A DNA stretch of 64,000 nucleotides, from the NCBI GenBank assembly GCA_016125285.1, contig WGMA01000022.1, forward strand, positions 1-64,000, given 5' to 3'. The stretch is from Phycisphaera sp. GTDB lineage: Bacteria > Planctomycetota > Phycisphaerae > Phycisphaerales > Zrk34. The notes beneath the pieces are model-generated. The model was not told where the DNA came from. It saw only the letters and a list, made by a program, of their open reading frames with translations, and did not search any database. The stretch's first letter is position 1. The number at the start of each line of letters is the position of its first letter. Of this stretch, positions 1 to 8,302 are shown in pieces. Position numbers and translations under genes: made by a program.

Positions 1-130
1 GCATCCAGCATCCAGCATCCAGCATCCAGCATCCAGCATCCAGCATCCAGCATCCAGCATCCAGCATCCAGCATCCAGCATCCAGCATCCAGCATCCAGC
101 ATCCAGCATCCAGCATCCAGCATCCAGCAT
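1..130. repeat. Perfect heptamer tandem array (GCATCCA)n
   Basis: The first 130 bases are about 18.5 uninterrupted copies of the 7-bp unit GCATCCA, and the array continues off the left edge, so its true length is unknown. The same unit forms the array at 40369-40470 and two copies at 1187-1200. The unit has no stop codon in any of six frames, so apparent reading frames through it are not genes. It lies downstream of tpx, just beyond that gene's terminator. Confidence 0.97.
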
Positions 131-140
131 ACGCAAAACG

Positions 141-179
141 AAAACCGCCGCGCATCTTCGTGAGACGCGCGGCGGTTTT
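141..179 (-). terminator. Rho-independent terminator of tpx
   Basis: A perfect 13-bp inverted repeat (141-153 and 167-179, core AAAACCGCCGCGC) encloses a 13-nt loop. Read on the minus strand it ends in a T run, and it begins 24 nt after the tpx stop codon. Because A and T runs flank both sides, it could also stop transcription coming from the repeat array on the plus strand. Confidence 0.9.
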
Positions 180-203
180 GTGATGCGATCAATCGCGTGT
201 CGA

Positions 204-719
204 TCAGACGGCGGCTTTCGCGGCGGCGAGGACGGCGGCGTAGTCGGGCTCCTGCGCGACTTCGGGCACGAGCTGCGCGTGGGTGACGGTGCCGGTCTTG
301 TCGATCACGAACACGGCGCGGGCGAGGAAGCCGACTTCCTTGATGCGGACGCCGTACGCCTTGCCGAAGGAGTGGTCCATGTAGTCCGAGCCGGTCTTGA
401 CGTTGGACACGCCGTTGGCGCCGCACCAGCGCTTCTGGGCGAAGGGCATGTCGAGGGAGACGACGAGGATCTGCACGTCGTCGCCGAGGTCCGCGGCGGA
501 CTCGTTGAACTTCTTGGTCTCGATCTCGCAGACGGGCGTGTCGAGCGACGGGACGGTCGACAGCACGAGCACCTTGCCGGCGAAGCTGTCGAGGGTGATG
601 TCGCTGAGGTCCTGGCCCTTGACGGTGAACGCGGGGGCCTTCTGGCCTTCTTTCACTTCGTCGCCGACGAGGGTCTTGGGGTTGCCTTTGAGGAGGACGG
701 CTCCTGCGCGTTCGGTCAT
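204..719 (-). CDS. tpx: Thiol peroxidase (atypical 2-Cys peroxiredoxin)
   Basis: The 171-residue product matches Tpx in length and motifs. The peroxidatic cysteine is C64 in the PSLDTPVC motif and the resolving cysteine is C99 in KRWCG, the spacing of the intramolecular disulfide of the Tpx family. These enzymes reduce hydrogen and alkyl peroxides in the cytoplasm using thioredoxin. The start at 719 is chosen because AGGAA lies 8-9 nt upstream; the open frame continues further upstream but has no family similarity there. A sigma70-like promoter lies at 782-809 and a terminator at 141-179, so the gene is monocistronic. It is divergent from a BFD-like iron-sulfur protein gene. Confidence 0.95.
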   Translation of the reverse strand: MTERAGAVLLKGNPKTLVGDEVKEGQKAPAFTVKGQDLSDITLDSFAGKVLVLSTVPSLDTPVCEIETKKFNESAADLGDDVQILVVSLDMPFAQKRWCGANGVSNVKTGSDYMDHSFGKAYGVRIKEVGFLARAVFVIDKTGTVTHAQLVPEVAQEPDYAAVLAAAKAAV

Positions 720-781
720 CGGAAGGTTCCTTTCGTAGCGGGTGTAACGGTGGGTCTCAATTCGTACCGATTCGGTGCGGC

Positions 782-809
782 ATTGTAAGCCCGGCCGCGA
801 TCGGTGCAA
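782..809 (-). promoter_or_regulatory. Sigma70-like promoter of tpx
   Basis: On the minus strand TTGCAC (804-809) and TACAAT (782-787) are separated by 16 nt, giving a leader of about 55 nt before the tpx start. It overlaps the upstream region of the divergent gene at 826. Confidence 0.7.
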
Positions 810-813
810 CGTG

Positions 814-819
814 TACAAT
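814..819 (+). promoter_or_regulatory. -10 box implying a leaderless mRNA for the BFD-like gene
   Basis: TACAAT ends 6 nt before the ATG at 826, so transcription would begin at or next to the start codon. No Shine-Dalgarno sequence is present and no good -35 is seen at 16-18 nt. Confidence 0.5.
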
Positions 820-825
820 GGATGA

Positions 826-1104
826 ATGGACCCTGACGATAATGTGTGCCTGTGCTTCCGCGTGTCCAAGCGGAAGATCGTCAACTACTGCAAGCGGGAG
901 AAGCCGCCGGTGGCGTCGCTGATCAGCGAGTGTCTCTCGGCGGGGACCGGCTGCCAGTGGTGCGTGCCGTTTCTCAAGAAGCTGCACAAGCAGTGCGTGG
1001 AAGGCGTGGAGGACCCGGACCTGCCGGTGTCGCCGGAGGAGTACGCCAAGCGGCGTGCGTCGTATCGCCAGACGGGGGTGCGCGAGGGTGTGGAGGAGGA
1101 GTGA
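826..1104 (+). CDS. BFD-like [2Fe-2S]-binding protein
   Basis: A 92-residue protein with cysteines C8, C10, C43 and C46, that is CxC, 32 residues, then CxxC. This is the ligand pattern of the bacterioferritin-associated ferredoxin (Fer2_BFD) fold, which holds one [2Fe-2S] cluster. BFD proteins pass electrons to bacterioferritin to release stored iron, and the same domain occurs in nitrite reductases and other redox enzymes. No bacterioferritin gene lies in the window, so the partner is unknown. The tail after residue 60 is charged and is not part of the cluster domain. The ATG is preceded directly by a -10 box and no ribosome binding site. The gene is divergent from tpx, which fits a redox or iron-stress context by inference. 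Confidence 0.85.
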   Translation: MDPDDNVCLCFRVSKRKIVNYCKREKPPVASLISECLSAGTGCQWCVPFLKKLHKQCVEGVEDPDLPVSPEEYAKRRASYRQTGVREGVEEE

Positions 1105-1106
1105 GG

Positions 1107-1207
1107 GCTCGCTGGGCTCGCGATGCTTGATGCTGGATGGGGCGCTGCGCTCTCGATGCTGGATCGACGCGACGTGTACGATGGGCGCATCCAGCATCCA
1201 GCATTCC
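1107..1207. repeat. Dispersed heptamer element, short copy
   Basis: It starts 3 nt after the BFD-like stop codon with a 20-mer (1107-1126) identical at 19 of 20 positions to the arm at 40323-40342. Heptamers GATGCTT, GATGCTG, GATGGGG, GATGCTG and GATCGAC follow, then the junction TACGATGGGC and two inverted GCATCCA units plus GCATTCC. It is a short-array version of the element at 40272-40486. The arms ATGCTGGATG (1130-1139) and CATCCAGCAT (1188-1197) can pair. Confidence 0.85.
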
Positions 1208-1251
1208 GTGCTTCCCGGCGAGACCGTTTGCGAATTCAGGGTCGACCGGGG

Positions 1252-1279
1252 TTGACAGGCCCAAAACCAGCGATATACT
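1252..1279 (+). promoter_or_regulatory. Sigma70 promoter of the S10 operon
   Basis: A consensus TTGACA (1252-1257) and TATACT (1274-1279) with a 16-nt spacer lie about 88 nt upstream of rpsJ. No comparably strong promoter was noticed before the secY-map gap, so this probably drives the whole ribosomal operon. Confidence 0.85.
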
Positions 1280-1367
1280 TGCCAATCTTTGCCCCAGTTA
1301 CGGACTGGGACGGGACCGTTAAACCGGTCCTGAATGGATCTTTGGCACACGCAAGGCAGGAATGTCG

Positions 1368-1676
1368 ATGAACGACAGCAAGATTCGTATTCGGATGGAG
1401 TCTTACGATCACCAGGCACTCGATGTCTCGGCCCGTGAGATTGTGGACCACGCCAAGCGCACCAACGTGAAGGTGTCGGGTCCGATCCCGCTGCCGACGC
1501 GGATCGAGCGGTACACGGTTCTCCGTGGTCCGCACATCGATAAGAAGAGCCGCGAGCAGTTCGAGATTCGGACGCACAAGCGGATCATCGACATCTTCGA
1601 GCCCAACGCCCGCACGGTCGAGGCGCTGAACCGGCTCGTCGTGCCCGCGGGTGTGTTCGTGAAGATCAAGGCGTAA
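1368..1676 (+). CDS. rpsJ: Ribosomal protein uS10
   Basis: Small-subunit head protein S10, also the NusG-binding partner NusE in transcription antitermination. The product (102 aa from this start) has the family signatures [30 protein letters not shown] and the RTHKRIIDI segment. Two ATGs compete: the one at 1362 is only 1 nt from the AAGGCAGG ribosome binding site, whereas the one at 1368 sits 7 nt away and is preferred. It is first in the S10 operon, with rplC beginning 116 nt after its stop. Confidence 0.97.
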   Translation: MNDSKIRIRMESYDHQALDVSAREIVDHAKRTNVKVSGPIPLPTRIERYTVLRGPHIDKKSREQFEIRTHKRIIDIFEPNARTVEALNRLVVPAGVFVKIKA

Positions 1677-1792
1677 GCCTTTGTCGATCTAGTAGGATTG
1701 AAGTGACAACGTAATCGAAGTGGGGCAGTGTTCCTCTGCCGTTGATGACGGCAAGAACCGAACCGCAAGGCAAGCCCCCGGAGGTTAGTGAA

Positions 1793-2476
1793 ATGGCAGC
1801 TGCACTGCTTGGACGCAAGGTTGGCATGACCCGCATCTTTGACGAGGCGGGCAAGAACGTCCCGGTGACGATCATTCAGGCCGGTCCTTGCTTCGTCAGC
1901 CAGATCAAGACGCCCGACGCCGATGGCTACGCCGCGATTCAGCTCGCCGCGGAGGACATCAAGCCGCGTCGTTCGACGATGCAGCAGATCGGTCACGACC
2001 ACAAGGCGGGTCTCTCGCCGAAGCGGTTCCACAAGGAATTCCGTGTGGACGAGGCCGACCTGGGCGGCTACGAACTCGGCCAGGAGATCACGGTCGAGAG
2101 CTTCGAGTCGATCAAGTTCGTGGACGTGATCGGCACGAGCAAGGGCAAGGGCTACCAGGGCGTCGTGAAGCGTCACGGCTTCAAGGGCCAGCAGGCGACC
2201 CACGGCGTGGAGCGGAAGCACCGTTCGCCGGGTTCGATCGGCGGCCACGCGACCGACGCCGGTGGATCGGGCGGCCCGAAGAAGGGCAAGAAGATGCCCG
2301 GTCAGATGGGCAACAAGCGCATCACGGCCCGCAGCCTGGACGTGGTGGCGATCGATAAGGACAACAACCTGCTGCTGGTCAAGGGACCGGTGCCGGGTGG
2401 CAAAGACGGTTTTCTTGTGATTCGAAAGGCAAAGCGTCTGTACAAGCGGAAGCACCGCTTGGCTCAGGCCTCGTAA
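1793..2476 (+). CDS. rplC: Ribosomal protein uL3
   Basis: Early-assembling 50S protein whose long loop reaches the peptidyl transferase centre. The 227-aa product begins MAAALLGRKVGMTRIF, a diagnostic L3 start, and contains the conserved central region GVVKRHGFKGQQATHG and MPGQMGN. The start at 1793 is set by GGAGG 8 nt upstream; an in-frame ATG at 1742 would add 17 non-homologous residues. It is followed by a structured gap before rplD. Confidence 0.97.
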   Translation: MAAALLGRKVGMTRIFDEAGKNVPVTIIQAGPCFVSQIKTPDADGYAAIQLAAEDIKPRRSTMQQIGHDHKAGLSPKRFHKEFRVDEADLGGYELGQEITVESFESIKFVDVIGTSKGKGYQGVVKRHGFKGQQATHGVERKHRSPGSIGGHATDAGGSGGPKKGKKMPGQMGNKRITARSLDVVAIDKDNNLLLVKGPVPGGKDGFLVIRKAKRLYKRKHRLAQAS

Positions 2477-2639
2477 GTCCGCGAAGGATACTACGAGCGT
2501 CGCGACATGAACCGATTCGGTAGCCACGTTTTCATCGAGGCGTGGCGTGCTGGCCGAGTCGTAACCAGAGACCCGCGTCTGTGATCGCGGGCCCCCTGGG
2601 AGCGGCGATTATCGCCCGAATGATCGGGCGCGAAGGTGC
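2477..2639 (+). promoter_or_regulatory. Structured 163-nt leader between rplC and rplD
   Basis: In an operon whose gaps are mostly under 60 nt, this gap holds three successive perfect hairpins: GCCACG/CGTGGC (2523-2528, 2541-2546), CCCGCG/CGCGGG (2572-2577, 2586-2591) and CGCCCGA/TCGGGCG (2613-2619, 2624-2630). The last sits directly before the rplD ribosome binding site GAAGG (2632-2636). It may be a translational control site. L4 is a known autoregulator of S10 operons in Enterobacteria, but that use here is inference. Confidence 0.5.
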
Positions 2640-2645
2640 ATGAAT

Positions 2646-3314
2646 ATGATCGAGGTACCCGTATATAGTCTGGACGGTAAGCAGACGGACACGCTGCAGA
2701 TCGACGAGCAGCTGCTCGGCGGCGAGATTCGCCCCGCGCTGCTCAAGCAGGCGTACGTCATGTACCACGCCAACAAGCGTCAGGGCTCGTCGGCGACCAA
2801 GTCCCGCGGGATGGTCGAGGGTTCGACCCGCAAGCTGTACCGCCAGAAGGGCACGGGCAACGCCCGCGCCGGCTCGGCCCGCACCAACATCCGCAAGGGT
2901 GGCGGCGTGGCCTTCGCCAAGAAGCCCAAGAACTGGCGTCAGTCCATGCCGGTCAAGATGCGTCGCCTGGCGACCCGCAACGCGATGCTCGCCAAGCTCG
3001 TCGACGACGAGGTGAAGGTTGTCGAGTCGTTCGGCTTCACGAAGCCGGAGACCAAGCAGTTCGCCTCGGTTATGGACGTGCTGAAGATCAACCGCACGTG
3101 CCTGGTCGCCCTGGCCGAGACCGACACCATGACCGCGCTGTCCGCCCGTAATATTGCCGACGTCGAGACCACGCGCATCCACCAGATCAACGCCTACGAC
3201 CTTCTGTCGAGGCGTTTTTTGTTGGTTGAGAAGGCTGCGCTGGTCGGTTGGCTGGACGGGCTGAAGTCTTCGCTGCCGCAAGTCAGCGACGCCGACATTG
3301 AGGAGGCCGCCTGA
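2646..3314 (+). CDS. rplD: Ribosomal protein uL4
   Basis: 50S protein that lines the exit tunnel with L22. The 222-aa product (from 2646) contains the extended-loop signature RKLYRQKGTGNARAGSART and the downstream GGGVAFAKKPKNW. In gammaproteobacteria L4 also represses its own operon. The start at 2646 is preferred over the ATG at 2640 because GAAGG lies 9 nt upstream of it and only 3 nt from the other. Its stop overlaps the rplW start by one base (TGATG), suggesting translational coupling. Confidence 0.96.
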   Translation: MIEVPVYSLDGKQTDTLQIDEQLLGGEIRPALLKQAYVMYHANKRQGSSATKSRGMVEGSTRKLYRQKGTGNARAGSARTNIRKGGGVAFAKKPKNWRQSMPVKMRRLATRNAMLAKLVDDEVKVVESFGFTKPETKQFASVMDVLKINRTCLVALAETDTMTALSARNIADVETTRIHQINAYDLLSRRFLLVEKAALVGWLDGLKSSLPQVSDADIEEAA

Positions 3315-3592
3315 TGGAACCGACGCAGATCATCATCAAGCCGCTCATCACCGAGAAGAGCACCTGGGAAGCCGAGTCGCGGAACCGCTACACGTTCGAG
3401 GTTCACCCGAAGGCGAACAAGGTGCAGATCCGTGACGCGGTGCAGCACATTTACAAGGTCCGTGTGGACAACGTGGCCACGCAGGCGCGTCCGGGCAAGT
3501 ACCGGCGCACCCGCTGGGGCACCGTCAAGACCCGCAACTGGAAGCGCGCCATCGTGCAGCTGCACGAGGACGACCGCATCGACTTGTTCTAA
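3314..3592 (+). CDS. rplW: Ribosomal protein uL23
   Basis: A 92-aa 50S protein located at the tunnel exit, where it docks trigger factor and SRP. Recognised by the N-terminal IIIKPLITEKS motif and the basic YRRTRWGTVKTRNWKRA segment near the C terminus. It overlaps rplD by one base and is followed by rplB after 43 nt, as in standard S10 operons. Confidence 0.97.
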   Translation: MEPTQIIIKPLITEKSTWEAESRNRYTFEVHPKANKVQIRDAVQHIYKVRVDNVATQARPGKYRRTRWGTVKTRNWKRAIVQLHEDDRIDLF

Positions 3593-3635
3593 ACGATACG
3601 ACCGGCGGACATCCGCCCTTTAGCGAGACCGAGCC

Positions 3636-4496
3636 ATGGCGATTCGAGTCTACAATCCGACCAGCCCCGGGCGACGCAACGCGTCGGTCAACCTCTACTC
3701 CGAGGTGACCAAGAAGACGCCCGAGAAGACGCTGCTCAAGAAGCTGACCAAGACCGGCGGTCGCAACCACAAGGGTGTGATCACGGTCCGTCACCGCGGC
3801 GGCGGCCACAAGCGCCGTTACCGCGTGATCGACTTCAAGCGCAACAAGCTGGACGTGCCGGCGAAGGTGATCGGCATCGAGTACGACCCCAACCGCACGT
3901 GCAACATCGCGCTGCTGGAATACGCCGACGGCGAGCGCCGCTACATCATCGCCCCCATCGGTCTGACCGACGGGATGGAAGTGATCAGCGGCGCCAACGC
4001 GGTAGAGCCGACCGTCGGCAACAGCATGCGTATCAGGAACATCCCCCCGGGTCTGACGCTGCACAACGTGGAGCTGGAGCCGGGCAAGGGTGGGCAGATG
4101 GGCCGCGCCGCCGGCGTGGGCGTCCGCCTGCTCAACAAGGAAGGCAAGTGGGCGACGCTGATCCTGCCGAGCGGTGAGATCCGCCAGGTGTCGCTCGAGT
4201 GCCGGGCGACGATCGGTCAGGTCGGCAACACCGACCACCAGAACGTGAAGCTCGGCAAGGCCGGTCGCAAGCGCTGGATGGGCATCCGCCCGTCGGTCCG
4301 CGGCATGGCGATGAGCCACCACGCCCACCCGCTGGGTGGTGGCGAAGGTCGATCCAAGGGCGGTCGCTCTCCCTGTTCGCCGACGGGCGTTCCCGCAAAG
4401 GGCGGCCCGACCCGAGACAAGGTCAAGGCGTCCAACAAGCGAATCATCCGTCGCCGTCGCTCCAAGCGTTACGGCATCCAGCGGCTGTCCAAGTAA
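3636..4496 (+). CDS. rplB: Ribosomal protein uL2
   Basis: Highly conserved 50S core protein needed for subunit joining and peptidyl transfer. The 286-aa product carries [20 protein letters not shown] near residue 50 and the C-terminal signature [20 protein letters not shown], including the universally conserved histidine. It ends in a basic [11 protein letters not shown] tail. It is about ten residues longer than the E. coli protein, without any obvious extra domain. Confidence 0.98.
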   Translation: MAIRVYNPTSPGRRNASVNLYSEVTKKTPEKTLLKKLTKTGGRNHKGVITVRHRGGGHKRRYRVIDFKRNKLDVPAKVIGIEYDPNRTCNIALLEYADGERRYIIAPIGLTDGMEVISGANAVEPTVGNSMRIRNIPPGLTLHNVELEPGKGGQMGRAAGVGVRLLNKEGKWATLILPSGEIRQVSLECRATIGQVGNTDHQNVKLGKAGRKRWMGIRPSVRGMAMSHHAHPLGGGEGRSKGGRSPCSPTGVPAKGGPTRDKVKASNKRIIRRRRSKRYGIQRLSK

Positions 4497-4514
4497 CCGT
4501 AAGAGGCAACACCG

Positions 4515-4781
4515 ATGTCACGCAGCTTGAAAAAAGGCCCGTTCGTGGACGAGAAGCTCTACCGCAAGGTGGAGGTTCTCAACCAGCAGAACCGCAAGCA
4601 GCCGATCAAGACCTGGTCGCGCGGTTGCACCATCGTGCCGGAGTTCGTCGGCCACACCTTCCAGGTGCACAACGGCCGCGTCTTCCTCGACGTGTTCGTC
4701 ACCGAGGACATGGTCGGGCACAAGCTCGGCGAGTTCTCGCTGACCCGCACGTTCAAGGGCCACCGCATCAAGGACAAGTAA
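4515..4781 (+). CDS. rpsS: Ribosomal protein uS19
   Basis: An 88-aa 30S head protein that forms a complex with S13 and contacts the A-site region. It begins [15 protein letters not shown] and holds the family motif [16 protein letters not shown]. It is preceded by AGAGG and lies 18 nt after rplB, the normal order. Confidence 0.97.
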   Translation: MSRSLKKGPFVDEKLYRKVEVLNQQNRKQPIKTWSRGCTIVPEFVGHTFQVHNGRVFLDVFVTEDMVGHKLGEFSLTRTFKGHRIKDK

Positions 4782-4825
4782 CGCAACCGTCCGACGCCGT
4801 GTGAGGCGTCGCGGAGATCACAGCC

Positions 4826-5164
4826 ATGGCTTACAAGAGCTCATACCGATTCGCCCGCATCAGCGCCCGCAAGGCGCGCCTGCTGGTGGACCTGATCCGC
4901 AACAAGCCGATCGACAAGGCGCAGACCGCTCTGGAGTTTTCCAAGAAGCGCGCCGCGACGATGGTGCTCAAGGCGCTGAACGCCGCGATCGCCAACGCCG
5001 AGGAGGTGACCGACGGCGCCGTCGATCACCGCCGCCTGGTCGTCAGCGAGGCCCGCGTGGACGAGGGCCCGACCATCAAGCGTTGGCAGCCCAAGGACCG
5101 CGGCCGCGCTCACCCGATCCTCAAGCGTACGAGCCACATCCACGTGGCCGTCGACGTCCGCTGA
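4826..5164 (+). CDS. rplV: Ribosomal protein uL22
   Basis: A 112-aa 50S protein whose beta-hairpin, with L4, forms the exit-tunnel constriction. Seen features are the N-terminal RISARKARLLVDLIRNK helix, the ANAEE segment and the C-terminal PRGRA-like hairpin KDRGRAHPILKRTSHI. It lies between rpsS and rpsC as expected. Confidence 0.97.
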   Translation: MAYKSSYRFARISARKARLLVDLIRNKPIDKAQTALEFSKKRAATMVLKALNAAIANAEEVTDGAVDHRRLVVSEARVDEGPTIKRWQPKDRGRAHPILKRTSHIHVAVDVR

Positions 5165-5181
5165 ACCGAGTAAGGAACCAC

Positions 5182-5886
5182 ATGGGACAGAAAACGCATC
5201 CATTCGGATTCCGAGTCGGCATCACCGAGGCTCACCGCAGCCGGTGGTACGCCCCGAAGCTGCTGTACGGCGAACTGCTCGTTGAAGACGAGAAGATCCG
5301 CCAGTACTGCGACCGCGAGCTGAACCGCAAGCCGCCGTTCGCCGCGGTGTCCGACGTGCACATCGAGCGCACGCGTGAAGAGCTGAAGGTGATCCTCAAG
5401 ACCGCGCGTCCGGGCCTGGTGATCGGGCCGAAGGGCGCCGAGGTCGAGCGGCTGACCAACGAGCTGATGAAGATGACCGGCCGCAAGGTCAGCATCGACA
5501 TCATCGAGGTCACCGAGCCGGACCTCGACGCGAAGCTCGTGGCCGAAGGCGTCGCCGAGCAGCTCAAGCGCCGCACCGGCTTCCGCCGCGTGCTCAAGCA
5601 GCGTGCCGAGGCGACGATGACCGCCGGGGCGCTGGGCGTGAAGATCCAGATCAGCGGCCGCCTGGGCGGCGCGGAGATGGGTCGGCAGGAAACGATCCGC
5701 CTGGGGTCGATCCCGCTGCAGACGCTGCAGGCGAACGTGGATTACGCCCTGTCCGAAGCGTTCACGACCTACGGCGCCATCGGCGTGAAGGTGTGGATCT
5801 ACAAGGGCATGTACGAAGAGATCAAGGAAGAGGAAGAGTACTCACGTGCCGCCGGCGCCCGCCCGCGTGCCCGTGGACGTCACTGA
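5182..5886 (+). CDS. rpsC: Ribosomal protein uS3
   Basis: A 234-aa 30S protein at the mRNA entry channel with an N-terminal KH domain (motif GLVIGPKGAEVERL) and the C-terminal domain ending in GVKVWIYKG. It begins MGQKTHPFGFRVGIT, typical of the family. AAGGA lies 6-7 nt before the ATG at 5182; the open frame extends far upstream through rplV in another frame, so this internal start is the real one. The tail after the KVWIYKG motif is short, acidic then arginine-rich. Confidence 0.97.
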   Translation: MGQKTHPFGFRVGITEAHRSRWYAPKLLYGELLVEDEKIRQYCDRELNRKPPFAAVSDVHIERTREELKVILKTARPGLVIGPKGAEVERLTNELMKMTGRKVSIDIIEVTEPDLDAKLVAEGVAEQLKRRTGFRRVLKQRAEATMTAGALGVKIQISGRLGGAEMGRQETIRLGSIPLQTLQANVDYALSEAFTTYGAIGVKVWIYKGMYEEIKEEEEYSRAAGARPRARGRH

Positions 5887-5936
5887 TCCGAAAGAACTGA
5901 CCGGCGGGCGCAACCCGCCGGATTGGAGCGTGCGAT

Positions 5937-6362
5937 ATGGCCAACATGCCCAAGAGAGTGAAGTTCCGCAAGCAGATGCGGCGTGCGAAGAAGTCGCACG
6001 TGAAAGCCAGCCGCGGCAACTACGTCGCGTTCGGCGAGTACGGCATCCAGTCGCTGGAAGGTGGCTGGCTCGGCGCCCGGCAGATCGAGGCCGGACGTAT
6101 CGCCGCCACGCACTTCCTGCGTCGTGAAGGCAAGATCTTCATCCGGGTGTTCCCGGACAAGCCGATCTCGAAGAAGCCGCTGGAAACCCGAATGGGTAAG
6201 GGCAAGGCCGAGACCGAGTACTGGGCCGCGGTGGTCCGCCCCGGCACGATCCTGTTCGAGATCGCCGGCGTGCCCGAGGGCCTGGCCAAGGAAGCCCTGG
6301 CCCGCATCGCCCACAAGATGCCGTTCAAGTGCCGCATGGTTCAGCGCCGTCACGGCGTGTGA
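5937..6362 (+). CDS. rplP: Ribosomal protein uL16
   Basis: A 141-aa 50S protein close to the A-site tRNA and the binding sites of antibiotics such as evernimicin. The start MPKRVKFRKQMR and the sequences RIFPDKP-like (VFPDKPISKKP) and MGKGKAETEYWAAVV identify it. The annotated ATG at 5937 adds MAN before MPKR; the ATG at 5946 is possible. It sits between rpsC and rpmC. Confidence 0.97.
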   Translation: MANMPKRVKFRKQMRRAKKSHVKASRGNYVAFGEYGIQSLEGGWLGARQIEAGRIAATHFLRREGKIFIRVFPDKPISKKPLETRMGKGKAETEYWAAVVRPGTILFEIAGVPEGLAKEALARIAHKMPFKCRMVQRRHGV

Positions 6363-6385
6363 TCACGCAACGAGGTAAGCAGACG

Positions 6386-6598
6386 ATGAAAGCCCAAGAA
6401 GCTCACAAGATGTCCGACGAAGAGTTGGCGGTCGAGATCGACCGGCTCCGGCGGCACCTGTACGACCTGAAGAGCCAGGCGGTCACCGAGAAGCTCGAGG
6501 ACCCCAGCCAAGTACGCAAGACCCGCCGCGACATCGCGCGCCTGCTGACCGAGACCAACTCGCGGCAGATGAAGACCACGGAGACGACCCAGTCATGA
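6386..6598 (+). CDS. rpmC: Ribosomal protein uL29
   Basis: A 70-aa two-helix 50S protein at the tunnel exit beside L23. The helical stretches [20 protein letters not shown] and [13 protein letters not shown] match the family. The start is the ATG at 6386 with GAGG about 10 nt upstream; an upstream in-frame ATG lies within rplP. Its stop overlaps the rpsQ start by four bases (ATGA). Confidence 0.95.
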   Translation: MKAQEAHKMSDEELAVEIDRLRRHLYDLKSQAVTEKLEDPSQVRKTRRDIARLLTETNSRQMKTTETTQS

Positions 6599-6921
6599 GC
6601 ACCAACATCCGCAAGCCGCTCGTCGGCACACGCATCGGCAAGGTCGCTTCCGACAAGCGTGACCAGACCATCAAGGTGGTCTTCACGTACAAGCGCAAGG
6701 TGCCGAAGTACGGCAAGTACGTCCGTCAGCGCACGGTGTACCACGTGCACGACCCGAACAACGAGGCCTTCGAGGGCGACACCGTCGAGATCGCTCCCTG
6801 CAGGCCGATCAGCAAGACCAAGAGCTGGCGACTGGTCCGCATCGTCGAGCGCGCCCCCGGGCGAGCCGACGCGGCCCAGGCCACAGCGGCCGACGCTTCG
6901 GCCGGTGAAGGAGCCGACTGA
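6595..6921 (+). CDS. rpsQ: Ribosomal protein uS17 with short C-terminal extension
   Basis: 30S OB-fold protein S17, recognised by [15 protein letters not shown] and the C-terminal [16 protein letters not shown]. The core ends near residue 87; a further 20 residues are Ala-, Asp- and Glu-rich, an addition also seen in larger form in the L17 and S5 genes of this operon. It overlaps rpmC by four bases and rplN by one, so translation is probably coupled. Confidence 0.96.
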   Translation: MSTNIRKPLVGTRIGKVASDKRDQTIKVVFTYKRKVPKYGKYVRQRTVYHVHDPNNEAFEGDTVEIAPCRPISKTKSWRLVRIVERAPGRADAAQATAADASAGEGAD

Positions 6922-7307
6922 TGATTCAGACCGAATCCAGAGTCGATGTCGCCGATAACACCGGCGCCAAGATCGCCTACGTCATCCGCGTGATGAAGGG
7001 CTCGACCGGTCGCGGCCAGTTCACCCGCAAGACCGCGGGTGTGGGCGACAAGGTCAAGGTGTCGATCAAGAAGGCCCTGCCGAACGGCGAGGTCAAGGAG
7101 CACGAGGTCTGCATGGCCGTGGTCGTGCGGACGAACTACCCCACGCGTCGCGACGATGGCAGCTACGTCCGCTTCGACCGCAACGCCGTGGTGATCATCG
7201 ACAACGAAGGCAACCCGCGCGGCACCCGCATCTTCGGGGCCGTCGCCCGCGAACTCCGCGAGAAGAACTACATGAAGATCGTCTCGCTGGCGTCGGAGGT
7301 GATTTGA
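6921..7307 (+). CDS. rplN: Ribosomal protein uL14
   Basis: A 128-aa 50S protein at the subunit interface, binding L19 and the silencing factor RsfS. The start [17 protein letters not shown] and the motif [20 protein letters not shown] are diagnostic. It overlaps rpsQ by one base (TGATG). A few residues longer than the usual 122, mainly in the middle ([13 protein letters not shown]). Confidence 0.98.
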   Translation: MIQTESRVDVADNTGAKIAYVIRVMKGSTGRGQFTRKTAGVGDKVKVSIKKALPNGEVKEHEVCMAVVVRTNYPTRRDDGSYVRFDRNAVVIIDNEGNPRGTRIFGAVARELREKNYMKIVSLASEVI

Positions 7308-7308
7308 G

Positions 7309-7656
7309 ATGGCGCAACACGTAATCAAAGGCGATCTGGTGATGGTCACCGCGGGCAACGACCGCGGCAAGACCGGCAAGGTGCTCGTGGTCGACTCGAA
7401 GAACGACAAGGTCGTCGTCGAGGGCGTCAACGTCCGTGCCAAGCACGTGCGTCCGTCGCAGCAGAACCCGCAGGGCGGGCGCGTCGAGCGTGAGATGCCG
7501 ATCCACATCTCCAACGTCTCGCCGCTGAGCCCCTCGGCGAAGAAGCCGACGCGTGTCCGCTTCGTCACCGAGGCCGACGGCACCAAGAACCGCGTGGCCG
7601 CCAAGGGCGGCGACGTGCTGCACACGCTGCGGAAATCGACCGCGAAGAAGAAGTGA
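7309..7656 (+). CDS. rplX: Ribosomal protein uL24
   Basis: A 115-aa assembly-initiating 50S protein with an N-terminal KOW motif (KGDLVMVTAGNDRGKTGKV) and the conserved NPQGGRVEREMPIHISNV segment. It follows rplN by a single base. Confidence 0.97.
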   Translation: MAQHVIKGDLVMVTAGNDRGKTGKVLVVDSKNDKVVVEGVNVRAKHVRPSQQNPQGGRVEREMPIHISNVSPLSPSAKKPTRVRFVTEADGTKNRVAAKGGDVLHTLRKSTAKKK

Positions 7657-7704
7657 TCAACACCTGGCCCGTCGGCCTGGCCGGCGGGAGCGAGGGAACT
7701 GACG

Positions 7705-8268
7705 ATGTCTGTTCGCATGAAGGAAAAGTACGAGAACGAGGTCGCCCCGAAGGTCGCCGAGAAGTTCGGCGTGACCAACAAGCTGGCGATGCCGAAGCTC
7801 CAGAAGATCGTGCTGAACGTCGGCATGGGCAAGGAGATCGAGGGCACCAAGGTCAAGCCTCACGTGCGTGACCAGGTGCTCAGCGACCTGGCGGCGATCA
7901 CCGGTCAGAAGGCCGTGCTGATCCAGGCCAAGAAGGCCGTGTCGAACTTCAAGGTCCGCGACGGCTGGCTGACGCACGCGAAGGTCACCCTCCGCGGCCA
8001 GCGCATGTGGGAGTTCTTCGACCGCCTGATCGCGCTGGCGATCCCGCGTGTCCGCGACTTCCGCGGGCTGTCGGACACGAGCTTCGACAAGCAGGGCAAC
8101 TACTCGATCGGCGTGACCGAGCAGGGCATCTTCCCTGAGATCAATATGGCCGAGGCCCAGTACACCCACGGCATGAACATCAACTTCGTGTTCAGCAACT
8201 CGGATCCGGAGAAGACCCGGTTCCTGCTGGCGGAGCTGGGCGTGCCGTTCAAGCGCGACGAGGACTAA
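7705..8268 (+). CDS. rplE: Ribosomal protein uL5
   Basis: A 187-aa 50S central-protuberance protein that binds 5S rRNA and contacts P-site tRNA. Key segments are [34 protein letters not shown], and the G-V-T-E-Q-IFPEI stretch. The start at 7705 has GAGG-like sequence upstream (GAGGGAAC), and a downstream ATG at 7717 is less likely. Confidence 0.97.
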   Translation: MSVRMKEKYENEVAPKVAEKFGVTNKLAMPKLQKIVLNVGMGKEIEGTKVKPHVRDQVLSDLAAITGQKAVLIQAKKAVSNFKVRDGWLTHAKVTLRGQRMWEFFDRLIALAIPRVRDFRGLSDTSFDKQGNYSIGVTEQGIFPEINMAEAQYTHGMNINFVFSNSDPEKTRFLLAELGVPFKRDED

Positions 8269-8302
8269 TTCGCGGCAACCCGCGAGGAGCATCGAGAGAA
8301 CC

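Noticed and set aside
1-130. CRISPR array
   Set aside because: The units are directly joined 7-mers without spacers, and no cas genes are near.
4801-5181. A long N-terminal extension of S3
   Set aside because: The frame upstream of 5182 lies within rplV in another frame, and AAGGA before 5182 sets the start.
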